DNA of 60,730 nt, from NCBI GenBank assembly GCA_012840725.1, contig DURQ01000005.1:1-60730 (forward strand), in the 5' to 3' direction. The DNA is from Bacillota bacterium (GTDB taxonomy: Bacteria; Bacillota; Limnochordia; Darwinibacteriales; Darwinibacteriaceae). The position numbers and the translations under genes were made by a program. Positions 1-7,922 of this stretch are shown piece after piece; position 1 is the stretch's first letter, and each line of letters begins with the position of its first letter. The notes under the pieces were generated by a model. That model saw nothing but the letters and a program-made list of their open reading frames with translations. It was not told the origin of the DNA and made no database searches.

Positions 1-317
1 GGTTTGAGGAGGTATTCAGCCACCTGGAGGCCGATCGCCTTCTGGGCATAGGCGAATTCTCCGTAGCCACTAATGATGGCAATCTGCGTCTTCTCACCAT
101 CCAACTCCCGAACCCTCTCGATAAGCCCCAGACCATCCATTACCGGCATGCGGATATCTACGAACATGATGTCGTAGGGCCTCTCGCTATGCTTCTCCAA
201 GGCCTGCTGTCCGTTTATGGCCTCATCAACCTCACAGACATCTGCATGGGAGCGGACGATGCGCGACAGGATGCGCCGTTGCCATGGTTCGTCATCGACT
301 ACTAATATGCGAAGCAA
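1..317 (-). CDS. YesN/AraC-type response regulator, receiver domain (cut by window edge)
   Basis: The first ~105 residues of a two-component response regulator are present; the rest lies beyond position 1. The start is a TTG at 317-315, nine bases after GGGAGG; no ATG fits. Receiver landmarks are all visible: the acidic pair in ILVVDDEP, the phospho-acceptor Asp in FVDIRMPVMDG, the Ser in IISGYGEF and the invariant Lys in EYLLK. The ISGYGEF...A..AI...EYLLK pattern is typical of YesN-type regulators, which usually add an AraC helix-turn-helix C-terminally; that part cannot be seen here. It follows the GH127/ABC genes on the same strand, so it may control their expression in response to an extracellular sugar, with a partner histidine kinase expected outside the window. 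Confidence 0.88.
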   Translation of the reverse strand, partial: MLRILVVDDEPWQRRILSRIVRSHADVCEVDEAINGQQALEKHSERPYDIMFVDIRMPVMDGLGLIERVRELDGEKTQIAIISGYGEFAYAQKAIGLQVAEYLLK

Positions 318-417
318 CTTCCCAGACCTCCCGCATAACCGATGTGCGTCCACCACCGTCAGCCAGCGGCAAGAACCAACTTCGCCTTTTGGGCTTGGAA
401 ACCCTCCACCTTCCGAA

Positions 418-457
418 AAACCGCTCAAGACCACCGGCTGTCAGTCTGGAGCGGTTT
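418..457 (-). terminator. Hairpin with T-run after the GH127 gene
   Basis: Nine-base arms AAACCGCTC/GAGCGGTTT enclose a 22-base loop. Read leftwards, the 3' arm runs into TTTTTC, so it is a plausible intrinsic terminator (or attenuator) between the GH127 gene and the response regulator. A second short hairpin (GTCCGGCTG/CAGCCGGAC) lies at 486-505. Confidence 0.5.
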
Positions 458-523
458 GTTCGGCTGTTCCTATATCCGTGCTGTAGTCCGGCTGCCAGCC
501 GGACTGGCCGGCGTTTGTCCTGT

Positions 524-2338
524 TTACTTCCTGATCAGTGGGAAATATACGGCGTATTGCTCGTCCTCTATGCAGTGCAGCGGCAGGAAGTAGATGTTCT
601 TCCGCTGACCGCGGGTTTTGTACCCTGCCCTCCAGCATTCACAGGACAGTTCGTTATGGGGAACGAGCAGCTCTTCTGGAGGTATCTCCCGAACATCCAG
701 CGCCACTTCTCCGTCGCACAACCCGGCGAGCACAACTGGACCATCCATAAAGGCCACCATGTCTGGATCGTCGGGCATCGACACGCAGGTGAGACGTTTC
801 TCAAAGGAGAGTTCGATGACGTCGTTTTCCCATTCTTTTTCCAAGGCGATGAGGCCTTGTTTTATGTTCGGCTGCTGCGGTTGTCCATTGACAGTCACTC
901 TTGGGGTACCGATTGCCCACCACGGCACGCGCAGCTGCAGAGAAAAGCGTGCTGGCTTTTCGCATGTCACCGTGAGTTTTGTCTGAAGGTTCTGTGGACG
1001 AGCGTGCGGCTTCGTGGTCACGTTATACTGCTGCCTGATCTCCACCCGAGTACCGCCGAGTTCACAGGTTGCTTGGGAAGGCAGGTACTGGCTGACACGC
1101 AGTGCATTGTCTGTTTCGTACTGATAAATGGCGGGTGCCAGCGATGCTGGTGCCTGGACCAACGTGCCGTGACAGCACCAGAAGTCATGGGTTGGGGTGC
1201 CCCACTTCTTCTGATTCCCTGCTTCCAGAGGCAGGTAATATGCTACCATACCTGTGTGCGGGTGCTCCTGTGCAAGAAGTCCGTTGTACAGGTTGCGCTC
1301 CCAATAATCGGCGTACTGTGTATCGCCAGTCCAGCGGTAGAGAATATGGGCCAGCCGCATCATGTTGTACACAGTGCAGTGCTCTTGATTGTGCTTGCCG
1401 AGCCGAGCCGCTTGCTTGAGGGGCGGTGTCCAAGCCTCCCCATTGGTCTGGCCTCCAGTGACGTAGAAACCGCGGTCGGTGACGGCGCTCTTCCAATATG
1501 CTTTCACCACATCGCGCCAGCGCTTTTCACCAGTGACTTCCCAAGCGCGGGCAGCACCTATGATTTCGGGGATCGTGGTATTGGCATGGAGGTTTGTAAG
1601 CACATCCTCCCCCCGAAGAAGGGGATCAAAGAGGCGGCTGCGCCAATACCTGTTCATGAGCTGAAGGTGGCTTTCATCTCTGGTCTGACCGTAGAGGTTC
1701 GCCCAGATTTCCAACATTCCACCCGTTTCGAAGTCAAGCACATCGGCGAATTCCTCATCGGTGAACCTGTCTGTCCAACGCTTGAACCAGCGCGCAGCGT
1801 TGATGAGGATGTCCAGAGCTTGCTCGTTCCCACCATAGGCGAACATGTCCCACAATCCCATGAGTGTCTTGTGGATTGCGTACTGGGGGGCCCAGACGAT
1901 CTCGCCGCGACCGATCCATTCCAGGTACTTCTCAGGTATGGCAAAGACCCATTCGCCGCCGTTCCTCTGCTGGCATCTGGCCAGTTCCTGCACGATGGCG
2001 TCGGCTTTGCCCTTTAGCTCCAGGTCACCAGTTTGGGCGTAGAGCTGCGCCGCTCCAGAGAGCCAATGCCCGAGAAAATGGCCGCGCAATTGAGATGTCG
2101 GTGACTCCCAGCCCCAGTGAATGTCGTCGAGCTGTCTTCTGTGTTCGTTCCAAAGACCTGCCTCAAGCAGATGATTCCTCACAAGGTTCTCGCTGCTGAG
2201 CGAGAGCATATACCGGCGGATCTGCTTCATACGGTTGGCGATACCGCCTGTCGCTTCGTAAGTCGTCTGCATGAAAAAAGTCTTTTCAGGCAGAATCCTC
2301 ACATTGCCCCACTCAACTTCTTTCAGTGTATGTGTCAT
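524..2338 (-). CDS. GH127-family beta-L-arabinofuranosidase-like glycoside hydrolase (DUF1680)
   Basis: A 604-residue protein with the all-alpha (alpha/alpha)6 barrel of the DUF1680/GH127 family. Characterised members remove beta-L-arabinofuranose from arabino-oligosaccharides using a zinc-bound cysteine nucleophile. The expected zinc/catalytic set is visible: Glu319 and Cys321 in QEHCTVYNMMRL, and the Cys388-Cys389 pair in DFWCCHGT. No signal peptide is seen, so it should act in the cytoplasm on imported sugars. The ATG at 2338 follows GGAAGGGG. The gene is 34 bases downstream of an ABC permease gene and is the last enzyme gene of the transporter operon, which points to use of arabinofuranosyl oligosaccharides. 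Substrate is inferred from family only; related families GH146/GH137-like activities cannot be excluded. Confidence 0.85.
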   Translation of the reverse strand: MTHTLKEVEWGNVRILPEKTFFMQTTYEATGGIANRMKQIRRYMLSLSSENLVRNHLLEAGLWNEHRRQLDDIHWGWESPTSQLRGHFLGHWLSGAAQLYAQTGDLELKGKADAIVQELARCQQRNGGEWVFAIPEKYLEWIGRGEIVWAPQYAIHKTLMGLWDMFAYGGNEQALDILINAARWFKRWTDRFTDEEFADVLDFETGGMLEIWANLYGQTRDESHLQLMNRYWRSRLFDPLLRGEDVLTNLHANTTIPEIIGAARAWEVTGEKRWRDVVKAYWKSAVTDRGFYVTGGQTNGEAWTPPLKQAARLGKHNQEHCTVYNMMRLAHILYRWTGDTQYADYWERNLYNGLLAQEHPHTGMVAYYLPLEAGNQKKWGTPTHDFWCCHGTLVQAPASLAPAIYQYETDNALRVSQYLPSQATCELGGTRVEIRQQYNVTTKPHARPQNLQTKLTVTCEKPARFSLQLRVPWWAIGTPRVTVNGQPQQPNIKQGLIALEKEWENDVIELSFEKRLTCVSMPDDPDMVAFMDGPVVLAGLCDGEVALDVREIPPEELLVPHNELSCECWRAGYKTRGQRKNIYFLPLHCIEDEQYAVYFPLIRK

Positions 2339-2371
2339 TCTCGCACCCCTTCCAGATCTGCTCCTACCATA

Positions 2372-3214
2372 TCACCCTTTGAGTCCAGAAATGGCGATGC
2401 CTCGCGTGAAGAACTTCTGACCCAACAGGAACAAGATGACCGGTGGCACTAAGACAATAGTTGCTGCGGCCATGAGAAGCTCCCACTGTGCGGTATAGTA
2501 GCCGATGAACATCTGCAGTCCCAGGGCCAGAGTAAAGAACCGCTCGCGGTTGACGTAGATAAGTGGGCCCAAGAAGTCATTCCAAACACCCAGGAACTGG
2601 AACAGCGACACAACGATCAGGGGAGTTTTCGAGAGCGGCAAGATGATTTGGGCATAAATCCGTGGATAACTTGCACCATCGACCAGTGCCGCCTCATCCA
2701 GCGAGAGCGGTATGCCTCGCATGAACTGCCTCAGCAGGAAGATGTTGAAGGCCCCGCCTCCAAACCAAGCAGGAACGATCAGCGGCAGGTAGCTGTTGGG
2801 CGGCACCACGGCCCGCCACCCCAAGAAGGTGGGGATCAAGGTGACCGCGCCGGGCAGCATCATGCCGGACATGAGCAGGGCGAAGAAGAACTCCCTTCCA
2901 CGCCAACGCAGCCTGGCGAAGCTGAAAGCGCAGATAGAGCTGGAAAGCACGGTGCCCAACAGGTTGAACACGACGATCTTCATGGTGTTTAGAAAATACC
3001 GCCCAAAAGGGATGGTGGTAAGGGCTTTGGTGTAATTGGACCACCGCGGAGGATTGGGGATCCATACGGGAGGGATCAGGAAGATTTCGCCAGCCGACAT
3101 GAGCGAACTCCGCACCATCCAGAACAAGGGGAGCAGGTACATCAAAGATACGGCAATCACCGCAATGTACAGTGCAGTTCTTCCAGCACCTCTCCGGAGC
3201 CTGTACGCCTTCAT
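2372..3214 (-). CDS. CUT1 sugar ABC transporter permease (MalG/LacG type)
   Basis: A 280-residue inner-membrane permease with about six hydrophobic segments. The first (residues ~13-35) is followed by the periplasmic stretch SAGEIFLIPPVW typical of MalG-type subunits. The cytoplasmic EAA loop that docks on the ATPase is clear at EAALVDGASYPRIYAQIILP. The ATG overlaps the stop of the upstream permease (ATGA), implying translational coupling. No ATPase gene is present in this operon; CUT1 systems in Bacillota commonly share one MsmX/MalK-type ATPase encoded elsewhere. Confidence 0.92.
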   Translation of the reverse strand: MKAYRLRRGAGRTALYIAVIAVSLMYLLPLFWMVRSSLMSAGEIFLIPPVWIPNPPRWSNYTKALTTIPFGRYFLNTMKIVVFNLLGTVLSSSICAFSFARLRWRGREFFFALLMSGMMLPGAVTLIPTFLGWRAVVPPNSYLPLIVPAWFGGGAFNIFLLRQFMRGIPLSLDEAALVDGASYPRIYAQIILPLSKTPLIVVSLFQFLGVWNDFLGPLIYVNRERFFTLALGLQMFIGYYTAQWELLMAAATIVLVPPVILFLLGQKFFTRGIAISGLKG

Positions 3215-4131
3215 TGACGATCCCCCTCATAGTACACCCAACCCGAAGTGCGAAACACGACCAGTGTTAAGAGCAAGACGATTACAAAGAGGACCCAGGC
3301 CAAGGCGCAGGCCACGGCCATGCGTTGATTGGTGAAAGCCTCCCGGTACAAGTATACAGAGTAGAACAGCGAAGCATTGTTGGGTCCGCCCTCGGTCATA
3401 ATGTAGGCCTGGGTAAATGTCTGAAATCCATTGATCAGCCCCATGATCAGGTTGAAGAAAATTGTTGGCGACATCATGGGTATCGTGATGTGGAACAGTT
3501 TGTAGATTGGGCCGCCGCCATCGACATCAGCCGCTTCATAATACTGCTCCGGTATGTTCTCGAGACCGGCCAGGAAGATCAGCATTGTGCTTCCCATGGT
3601 CCAGATGTTCATCATGGCCAGAGTCGGTACCACCGTTGTTTCGCTGTAGATGAACTGGCTGGTGGGCAGGTGCAGGGCCCGCAGGATCTCGTTGAAAAGG
3701 CCGATATCTGGGTTCAAAAGCCACAGGAAGATCGTGGCTACGGCCACCGCCGGCACAATGGATGGCATAGTTACGATGACCCTGACCAGACCCCGTCCTT
3801 TGAACTTCTGTTTGAGCAAGAGTGCCATCAAGAACGAAGAAACGATGGTTATGGGAACAGAAAGAGCAACATAATACAGCGTTACGCCCAGTGACTTGTA
3901 GAAGAACGGATCCGCACCTGAGAACAGGCGCTTGTAGTTTGCCAATCCGACAAACTTGTACACGTTGGTCACAGAGTAGTCGGTAAAGGAGAGCCAGAGG
4001 CTTGCCAGCAGCGGCCCCAGGGTGAAGATGAAGAAGCCGAGGATCGCGGGTGCAGCCATAAGATACCCGTATGCCTCTTCTTTCCTCATCAGCCTCGGCC
4101 TCCAGAGAGGAAAGCGCTTGACTGTGTTCAT
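3211..4131 (-). CDS. CUT1 sugar ABC transporter permease (MalF/UgpA type)
   Basis: A ~306-residue permease with six predicted membrane segments, the first in GYLMAAPAILGFFIFTLGPL. The EAA loop reads EAADVDGGGPIYKLFHITIP. I chose the ATG at 4131, seven bases after AAGGAG; a GTG nine bases upstream would overlap the ribosome-binding site. It sits between the binding-protein gene and the MalG-type permease and should form the heterodimeric channel with the latter. The sugar is inferred from the downstream GH127 gene. Confidence 0.92.
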   Translation of the reverse strand: MNTVKRFPLWRPRLMRKEEAYGYLMAAPAILGFFIFTLGPLLASLWLSFTDYSVTNVYKFVGLANYKRLFSGADPFFYKSLGVTLYYVALSVPITIVSSFLMALLLKQKFKGRGLVRVIVTMPSIVPAVAVATIFLWLLNPDIGLFNEILRALHLPTSQFIYSETTVVPTLAMMNIWTMGSTMLIFLAGLENIPEQYYEAADVDGGGPIYKLFHITIPMMSPTIFFNLIMGLINGFQTFTQAYIMTEGGPNNASLFYSVYLYREAFTNQRMAVACALAWVLFVIVLLLTLVVFRTSGWVYYEGDRQ

Positions 4132-4154
4132 AGCCGTCACTCCTTAAAAACGGG

Positions 4155-4186
4155 CGCCCGGGTGGGGGAGGAGAGAGACCCGGGCG
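4155..4186 (-). other. Intercistronic GC hairpin between binding protein and permease
   Basis: Perfect nine-base arms CGCCCGGGT/ACCCGGGCG with a 14-base purine-rich loop lie in the gap between the binding-protein stop (4249) and the first permease start (4131). There is no T-run, so it is more likely an mRNA-stabilising or partial-attenuation element than a full terminator. The other two ABC operons in the window have an equivalent hairpin. Confidence 0.6.
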
Positions 4187-4248
4187 GAACATATGCCAGA
4201 GTCTCTCTCGGGGTGGAAAGCCGGGCGCTCATTTCATCGCTTTGGGAC

Positions 4249-5589
4249 CTAGCGGATGCTTCCCTCCAATAAGGGTTCCAGCTGAGGCATGATTTCTGTG
4301 ATCACTTGGTCGACTGTCTTCTTGCCTGCCCAGACCTGATCCAGGGCGGGGAACAAGATGTTGTTGATGTCGCCAAAGTTCTTTACATACACCTCACCTG
4401 TAACTTCGCTGTCGTACACTATTGGATCTACCAGCACGTCTCTGTAGCCGGGAACCCTCGCTCTGCTTTCAGAAGCCCACAATGCGATCTTGTCTTCGTC
4501 AACATAGTAAGCCTTCTTATTGGGCATCCACAGCCCGTCACGGAACAGCTCCGTGGACTCTTCAACGCTGGTGATGTGCTGCAGCAGCTGCCATGCAGCT
4601 TCTGGATGCTTGCTCGAGGAGAAGATGACTCCAAGGGCGCCGCTGTAGACAGCCGTTGTGCTGGTCATCTTCGGAAGTTGAGCGATGCCGTATTCGAGCT
4701 CTTCAATGGGGGCAAAGTCATTGCAGACCCACTGTCCATCGATCACCATCGCGTAGCGGCGAGACTGCAGGGAAACGGCCGGAGCGGGCATGCTCTGAGC
4801 AGCCGTTGGTGTTGGCATGACATGGTGAACATGCATCAGATCGGCGATCTTCTGGAACACTTCGTTAAAGGCGGGTGTGCCAATACCCGTCTCGTCGCTC
4901 ATACCCGGGAAGTACTGAGTACCGTTTCGCAGCAACAGCGCCTCAAACGGCCCGGACCACAGGTTCATGTACACGCCATACTGACGGATACTCTTAGGAT
5001 CGAAGTTCGGATCAAGAGCGTTGCGGCCGCTGCGATCGATAGTGAGCCGCTTGGCGATCTCCACGAACTCATCCCATGTCCAGGCATCTTCAGGCTTCGT
5101 CGGGACGTTGTCTATCCCGGCCTCCTCAAACGCTGCCTTGCTGTAGAAGATAGCAAACGACTCCAGGTTGTTCATCACACCCACAATGGAATCGCCATAG
5201 CGGAAAATGGCTCCATCGATGAAGTCCTCTTCCTTAACGGAAGGATCTGACTCAAAGAGTTCTTTGATGTCTACCAGGTGGCCATCTCTGAACCACTTGT
5301 AGGCCGTGGGGGGACCCAAATAGCCAACATCGGGGGCATCATTTGCGGCGATCATCGTGAGCAACTTCGTTTCATAATCTGTGGGGATGATCATCGGTTC
5401 AACTTCGATTCCGGTCTTCTCCGTAAAGGACTTGATCGCAGCCTCGATCACTGCCTTTTCGTAGGTCGAGCCCCAATACGTGAAGGTCAGCTTGATGTCG
5501 CTTTTCTGAGCGAACACTACTGCGGGAACTGCTGCAGCCACCATCAAGGCAACAAGCAGAAGTCCCAGAATGGGTCTACGCAACTTCAT
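4249..5589 (-). CDS. Extracellular sugar-binding protein, family 1 (CUT1 ABC transporter)
   Basis: A 446-residue solute-binding protein that captures an oligosaccharide and hands it to the two permeases downstream. Residues 1-27 are a Sec signal peptide (basic start, long hydrophobic core, cleavage after VFA). No lipobox Cys is present, which is unusual for a monoderm Gram-positive. The mature part starts KLTFTYWG and carries the family-1 patterns FTEKTGIEVEP and a C-terminal DQVWAGKKTVDQVI segment. The ATG follows AAGGGGTG. It is the first gene of the GH127 operon. The hairpin at 4155-4186 follows it. Confidence 0.92.
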   Translation of the reverse strand: MKLRRPILGLLLVALMVAAAVPAVVFAQKSDIKLTFTYWGSTYEKAVIEAAIKSFTEKTGIEVEPMIIPTDYETKLLTMIAANDAPDVGYLGPPTAYKWFRDGHLVDIKELFESDPSVKEEDFIDGAIFRYGDSIVGVMNNLESFAIFYSKAAFEEAGIDNVPTKPEDAWTWDEFVEIAKRLTIDRSGRNALDPNFDPKSIRQYGVYMNLWSGPFEALLLRNGTQYFPGMSDETGIGTPAFNEVFQKIADLMHVHHVMPTPTAAQSMPAPAVSLQSRRYAMVIDGQWVCNDFAPIEELEYGIAQLPKMTSTTAVYSGALGVIFSSSKHPEAAWQLLQHITSVEESTELFRDGLWMPNKKAYYVDEDKIALWASESRARVPGYRDVLVDPIVYDSEVTGEVYVKNFGDINNILFPALDQVWAGKKTVDQVITEIMPQLEPLLEGSIR

Positions 5590-5615
5590 ATAGGCACCCC
5601 TTCCGAATGTTTTTC

Positions 5616-5659
5616 CCGGCGCTACGACGCCGGTTCTCTTATGTTAATTGTATATTAAC
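5616..5659 (-). promoter_or_regulatory. Leader and possible operator of the GH127 transport operon
   Basis: Two inverted repeats lie just upstream of the binding-protein start. One is a GC hairpin, CCGGCG/CGCCGG (5616-5633). The other is an AT-rich palindrome, GTTAAT-N5-ATTAAC (5643-5659), that overlaps a TACAAT-like -10 element. The AT-rich site could be bound by the YesN-type regulator encoded at the end of the operon. I see no convincing -35 element. Confidence 0.35.
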
Positions 5660-5735
5660 TATCCTGTTATCCGAAGGTAGAATGTTTTATGAAATGGTAG
5701 ATTATGATACGACGAATCGCGGCACAAACAGAACA

Positions 5736-5777
5736 AGCAGCCCAAAACCCCTTTTACATCGGAGTTTTTGGGCTGCT
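5736..5777 (-). terminator. Intrinsic terminator downstream of the DUF2225 gene
   Basis: Twelve-base arms AGCAGCCCAAAA/TTTTGGGCTGCT around an 18-base loop, AT-rich at the inner end. It lies ~70 bases after the DUF2225 stop. It separates that gene from the promoter of the GH127 operon. Confidence 0.55.
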
Positions 5778-5846
5778 TCTGCTTTTTGGCAACGGATAAC
5801 CCAGGGACACTACACCCTCTCAGGCAACACAACCACCTTCAGATCG

Positions 5847-6941
5847 TCATTGCGACTCGCCCCTGAGGTCCTGGATGCGGTCGGCGGCAGCCCGTTTCAG
5901 CCGGGTATCTCCCCCAGACATGGTGGCAGCCGCGTGGAAGTTACGGAAGGCCTCTCCCTGGCGTCCGAGGCGCAGATCCAGCTCACCGAGGATCAAGTGC
6001 AGGCGCTGGTCGCCGGCGGCAGTGTGCGCGGTCGTAGCCATGGTTTTGGCGAAGTAATCCCTGGCCCGCTCCGCGGCCTTGAGCGCCAGATCCCCAGCCT
6101 GCAGATCCTCGTAGATCCAGACAAGCCGCAGCCAGAGATTGGCCCACAGATCCGGCGGAGCCCCAATAACCTCGTATGTTCTCATGGCCAAGTAGTAGGC
6201 AGTGATCGCCTCTTGGATCGCCCTGGGTACGCTGAACTCGAAGGTGCCTGTGGGCGGTTCGGCCTCGACTGCCTCCTGCCACTTGCGGACGGCGCGCTCG
6301 GCGACCCTGCCAAACAGCCTCTCCGGATAGGCAAACCAGCACTTGGGACAGACCCAGAGGTAGAAGTAGTTCGGCTCGAAATTGCGGTACACCGTGCGGA
6401 AATCGGGCTTCTGCTCTGCAAGCTGCAGGCGGGAGACCCTGGTCCGCATGGCGCTGAACTTCGTCCCGCAAGCCGGGCACTCCGCTTCTACCGCGAAGAG
6501 CAGGTCGCCGTACTCCACCGGCACCGTGCCTGAAAACACGGGATGACCATCGGGAAGGATCTGGCGGGCAGCCTGTGCCTCAACCTTTTCCTCCAGCCTG
6601 CCCTGGAAAAAAGTGAGCTCCTCAGTCTCTGGAACCTGCAGGGCAAGCTCCCGCAGGAGGGACAGCACAACGGCAGGCTGCTTGGCTGCAATCTCCCGGC
6701 TGTTCTCTTTGGTGATGACCAGCGCGGTCACTTCACTGGAACAAAGGGCGGTGTAGGTATGGGCTTTCTCCTGGAAAAAAGCCACCGCGCCCAGAAAGGC
6801 CCCTGGTCCCAGATTCAGCCGTTCTTCTCCTCGAACAACCAAGACCTTTCCATCGAGAAGGAAGTACGCCGCCACAGCCGGATCGCCGGAGGAGAATAGG
6901 GCCGTACCCCTGGCAAAGCTCCGAATGTTGTTCGCCGTCAC
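5847..6941 (-). CDS. cNMP-binding domain fused to a DUF2225 zinc-ribbon/helical protein
   Basis: A 364-residue cytosolic protein of unknown role. Residues ~5-110 form a cyclic-nucleotide-binding (CRP/PKA-type) beta barrel: FSSGDPAVAAYFLLDGKVLV and the glycine-rich LGPGAFLGAVAFF, equivalent to the phosphate-binding cassette. From ~140 on it matches DUF2225, with two CxxC pairs (Cys155/158 in ECPACGTKF, Cys198/201 in VCPKCWFAYP) likely to bind zinc, then TPR-like helices to the C-terminus. The GTG start at 6941 has GGATGAGG upstream. There is no DNA-binding helix-turn-helix, so it is not a CRP-type transcription factor. It lies after korB on the same strand but 115 bases away, so it may be separately expressed. 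Confidence 0.75.
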   Translation of the reverse strand: MTANNIRSFARGTALFSSGDPAVAAYFLLDGKVLVVRGEERLNLGPGAFLGAVAFFQEKAHTYTALCSSEVTALVITKENSREIAAKQPAVVLSLLRELALQVPETEELTFFQGRLEEKVEAQAARQILPDGHPVFSGTVPVEYGDLLFAVEAECPACGTKFSAMRTRVSRLQLAEQKPDFRTVYRNFEPNYFYLWVCPKCWFAYPERLFGRVAERAVRKWQEAVEAEPPTGTFEFSVPRAIQEAITAYYLAMRTYEVIGAPPDLWANLWLRLVWIYEDLQAGDLALKAAERARDYFAKTMATTAHTAAGDQRLHLILGELDLRLGRQGEAFRNFHAAATMSGGDTRLKRAAADRIQDLRGESQ

Positions 6942-7055
6942 TTACCTCATCCTTTTCAGCGTCTTGTCGTGACAGTGATTCTACACCAACTCTGAGAAAC
7001 CCTCTGCAAAGGAAAGCGGAGGATCTGCTGACCCCCCGCTCCTTTTTTGTGTTTC

Positions 7056-7922
7056 CTACCCTATACGAAACTCGCTGAGTATTTCTTCCACTGCCCCAGG
7101 ATCCAGTTCCTGCCTGACCAGGGGTACGTCTAGAATGTCGCTGTAGTGATCCGCCAAAGTCGGCCGCTTCACCTGGTAGAAGATGCCGATGGGGATGCGC
7201 TCCCCCCACTCCCAGCTCTTTTTCCAGGCCGCCTGGCGGTCGGTGCGGTCATAGGCCTCTTCCTGGTCCAGGTCGTACACCCGGTCGCGGTACCACTGGT
7301 AGGTGTTGATTCTGTTGAAGGTCACACACGGCTGCAGCACATCCACCAAGGCAAAGCCTTCATGCTGGATCGCCGCTTGGATGATCCGCGCCAGATGCTC
7401 CTGGTCGCCAGCATAGCCCCGAGCGACAAAACCAGCATTGAGGGTCATGGCCGTCGCCAGGGGGTTGAACGGTTCGTTGTAGACCCCGAGGGGCGTTGTC
7501 CCGGTAACCATCCCCGGATCGCTCCGAGGCGAGGCCTGCCCCTTGGTCAAGCCGAAGACCTGGTTGTCGTGGACGATGTAAGTGATGTTGACATTCTTGC
7601 GGATGGCGTGGAGGAAGTGGTTGCCGCCTTCAGCGTAACCGTCACCATCGCCACCGACTGCAATCACGGTCAAGTCTCCGTTGGCCAGTTTGGCTCCTGT
7701 TGCAGTGGGAAGCGTGCGCCCATGCAGGGTGTTGAGCACGTTTCCGCTCACGTAATGGGGGAGCTTGCCCGCCTGGCCGATCCCGGAGACAAACAGCACC
7801 TGGCTGGGGTCAAGCCCCAGGCCATTTAGGGCTTTAGCCACCGCCCGGACAATCCCGAAGTTGCCGCAGCCGGGACACCAGGCTGTTTCCTGACGCACTT
7901 CAAACCTCTGATCAACTGCCAT
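7056..7922 (-). CDS. korB: 2-oxoacid:ferredoxin oxidoreductase, beta subunit
   Basis: The 288-residue thiamine-pyrophosphate-binding subunit of a 2-oxoglutarate (or related 2-oxoacid) ferredoxin oxidoreductase. The N-terminal WCPGCGNFGI supplies cluster-type cysteines. The TPP/Mg site reads GGDGDGYAEGGNH with a downstream DNQVFGLTKGQ. I chose the ATG at 7922, eight bases after GGAGG, over an upstream in-frame start at 7964 that lacks a site. It overlaps the korA stop by 11 bases, so the subunits are translationally coupled. The complex makes acyl-CoA, CO2 and reduced ferredoxin in the cytoplasm and is oxygen-sensitive. Exact 2-oxoacid specificity cannot be read from the sequence. Confidence 0.92.
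   Translation of the reverse strand: MAVDQRFEVRQETAWCPGCGNFGIVRAVAKALNGLGLDPSQVLFVSGIGQAGKLPHYVSGNVLNTLHGRTLPTATGAKLANGDLTVIAVGGDGDGYAEGGNHFLHAIRKNVNITYIVHDNQVFGLTKGQASPRSDPGMVTGTTPLGVYNEPFNPLATAMTLNAGFVARGYAGDQEHLARIIQAAIQHEGFALVDVLQPCVTFNRINTYQWYRDRVYDLDQEEAYDRTDRQAAWKKSWEWGERIPIGIFYQVKRPTLADHYSDILDVPLVRQELDPGAVEEILSEFRIG

Noticed and set aside
284-2017. 577-codon open frame on the plus strand
   Set aside because: Exactly antisense to the GH127 gene, Cys/Pro/Arg-rich translation with no domain; an artefact of codon bias in a GC-rich gene.
7013-7047. Terminator after korB
   Set aside because: AGCGG/CCGCT gives only a five-base stem with a long loop; too weak to annotate although T-runs are near.
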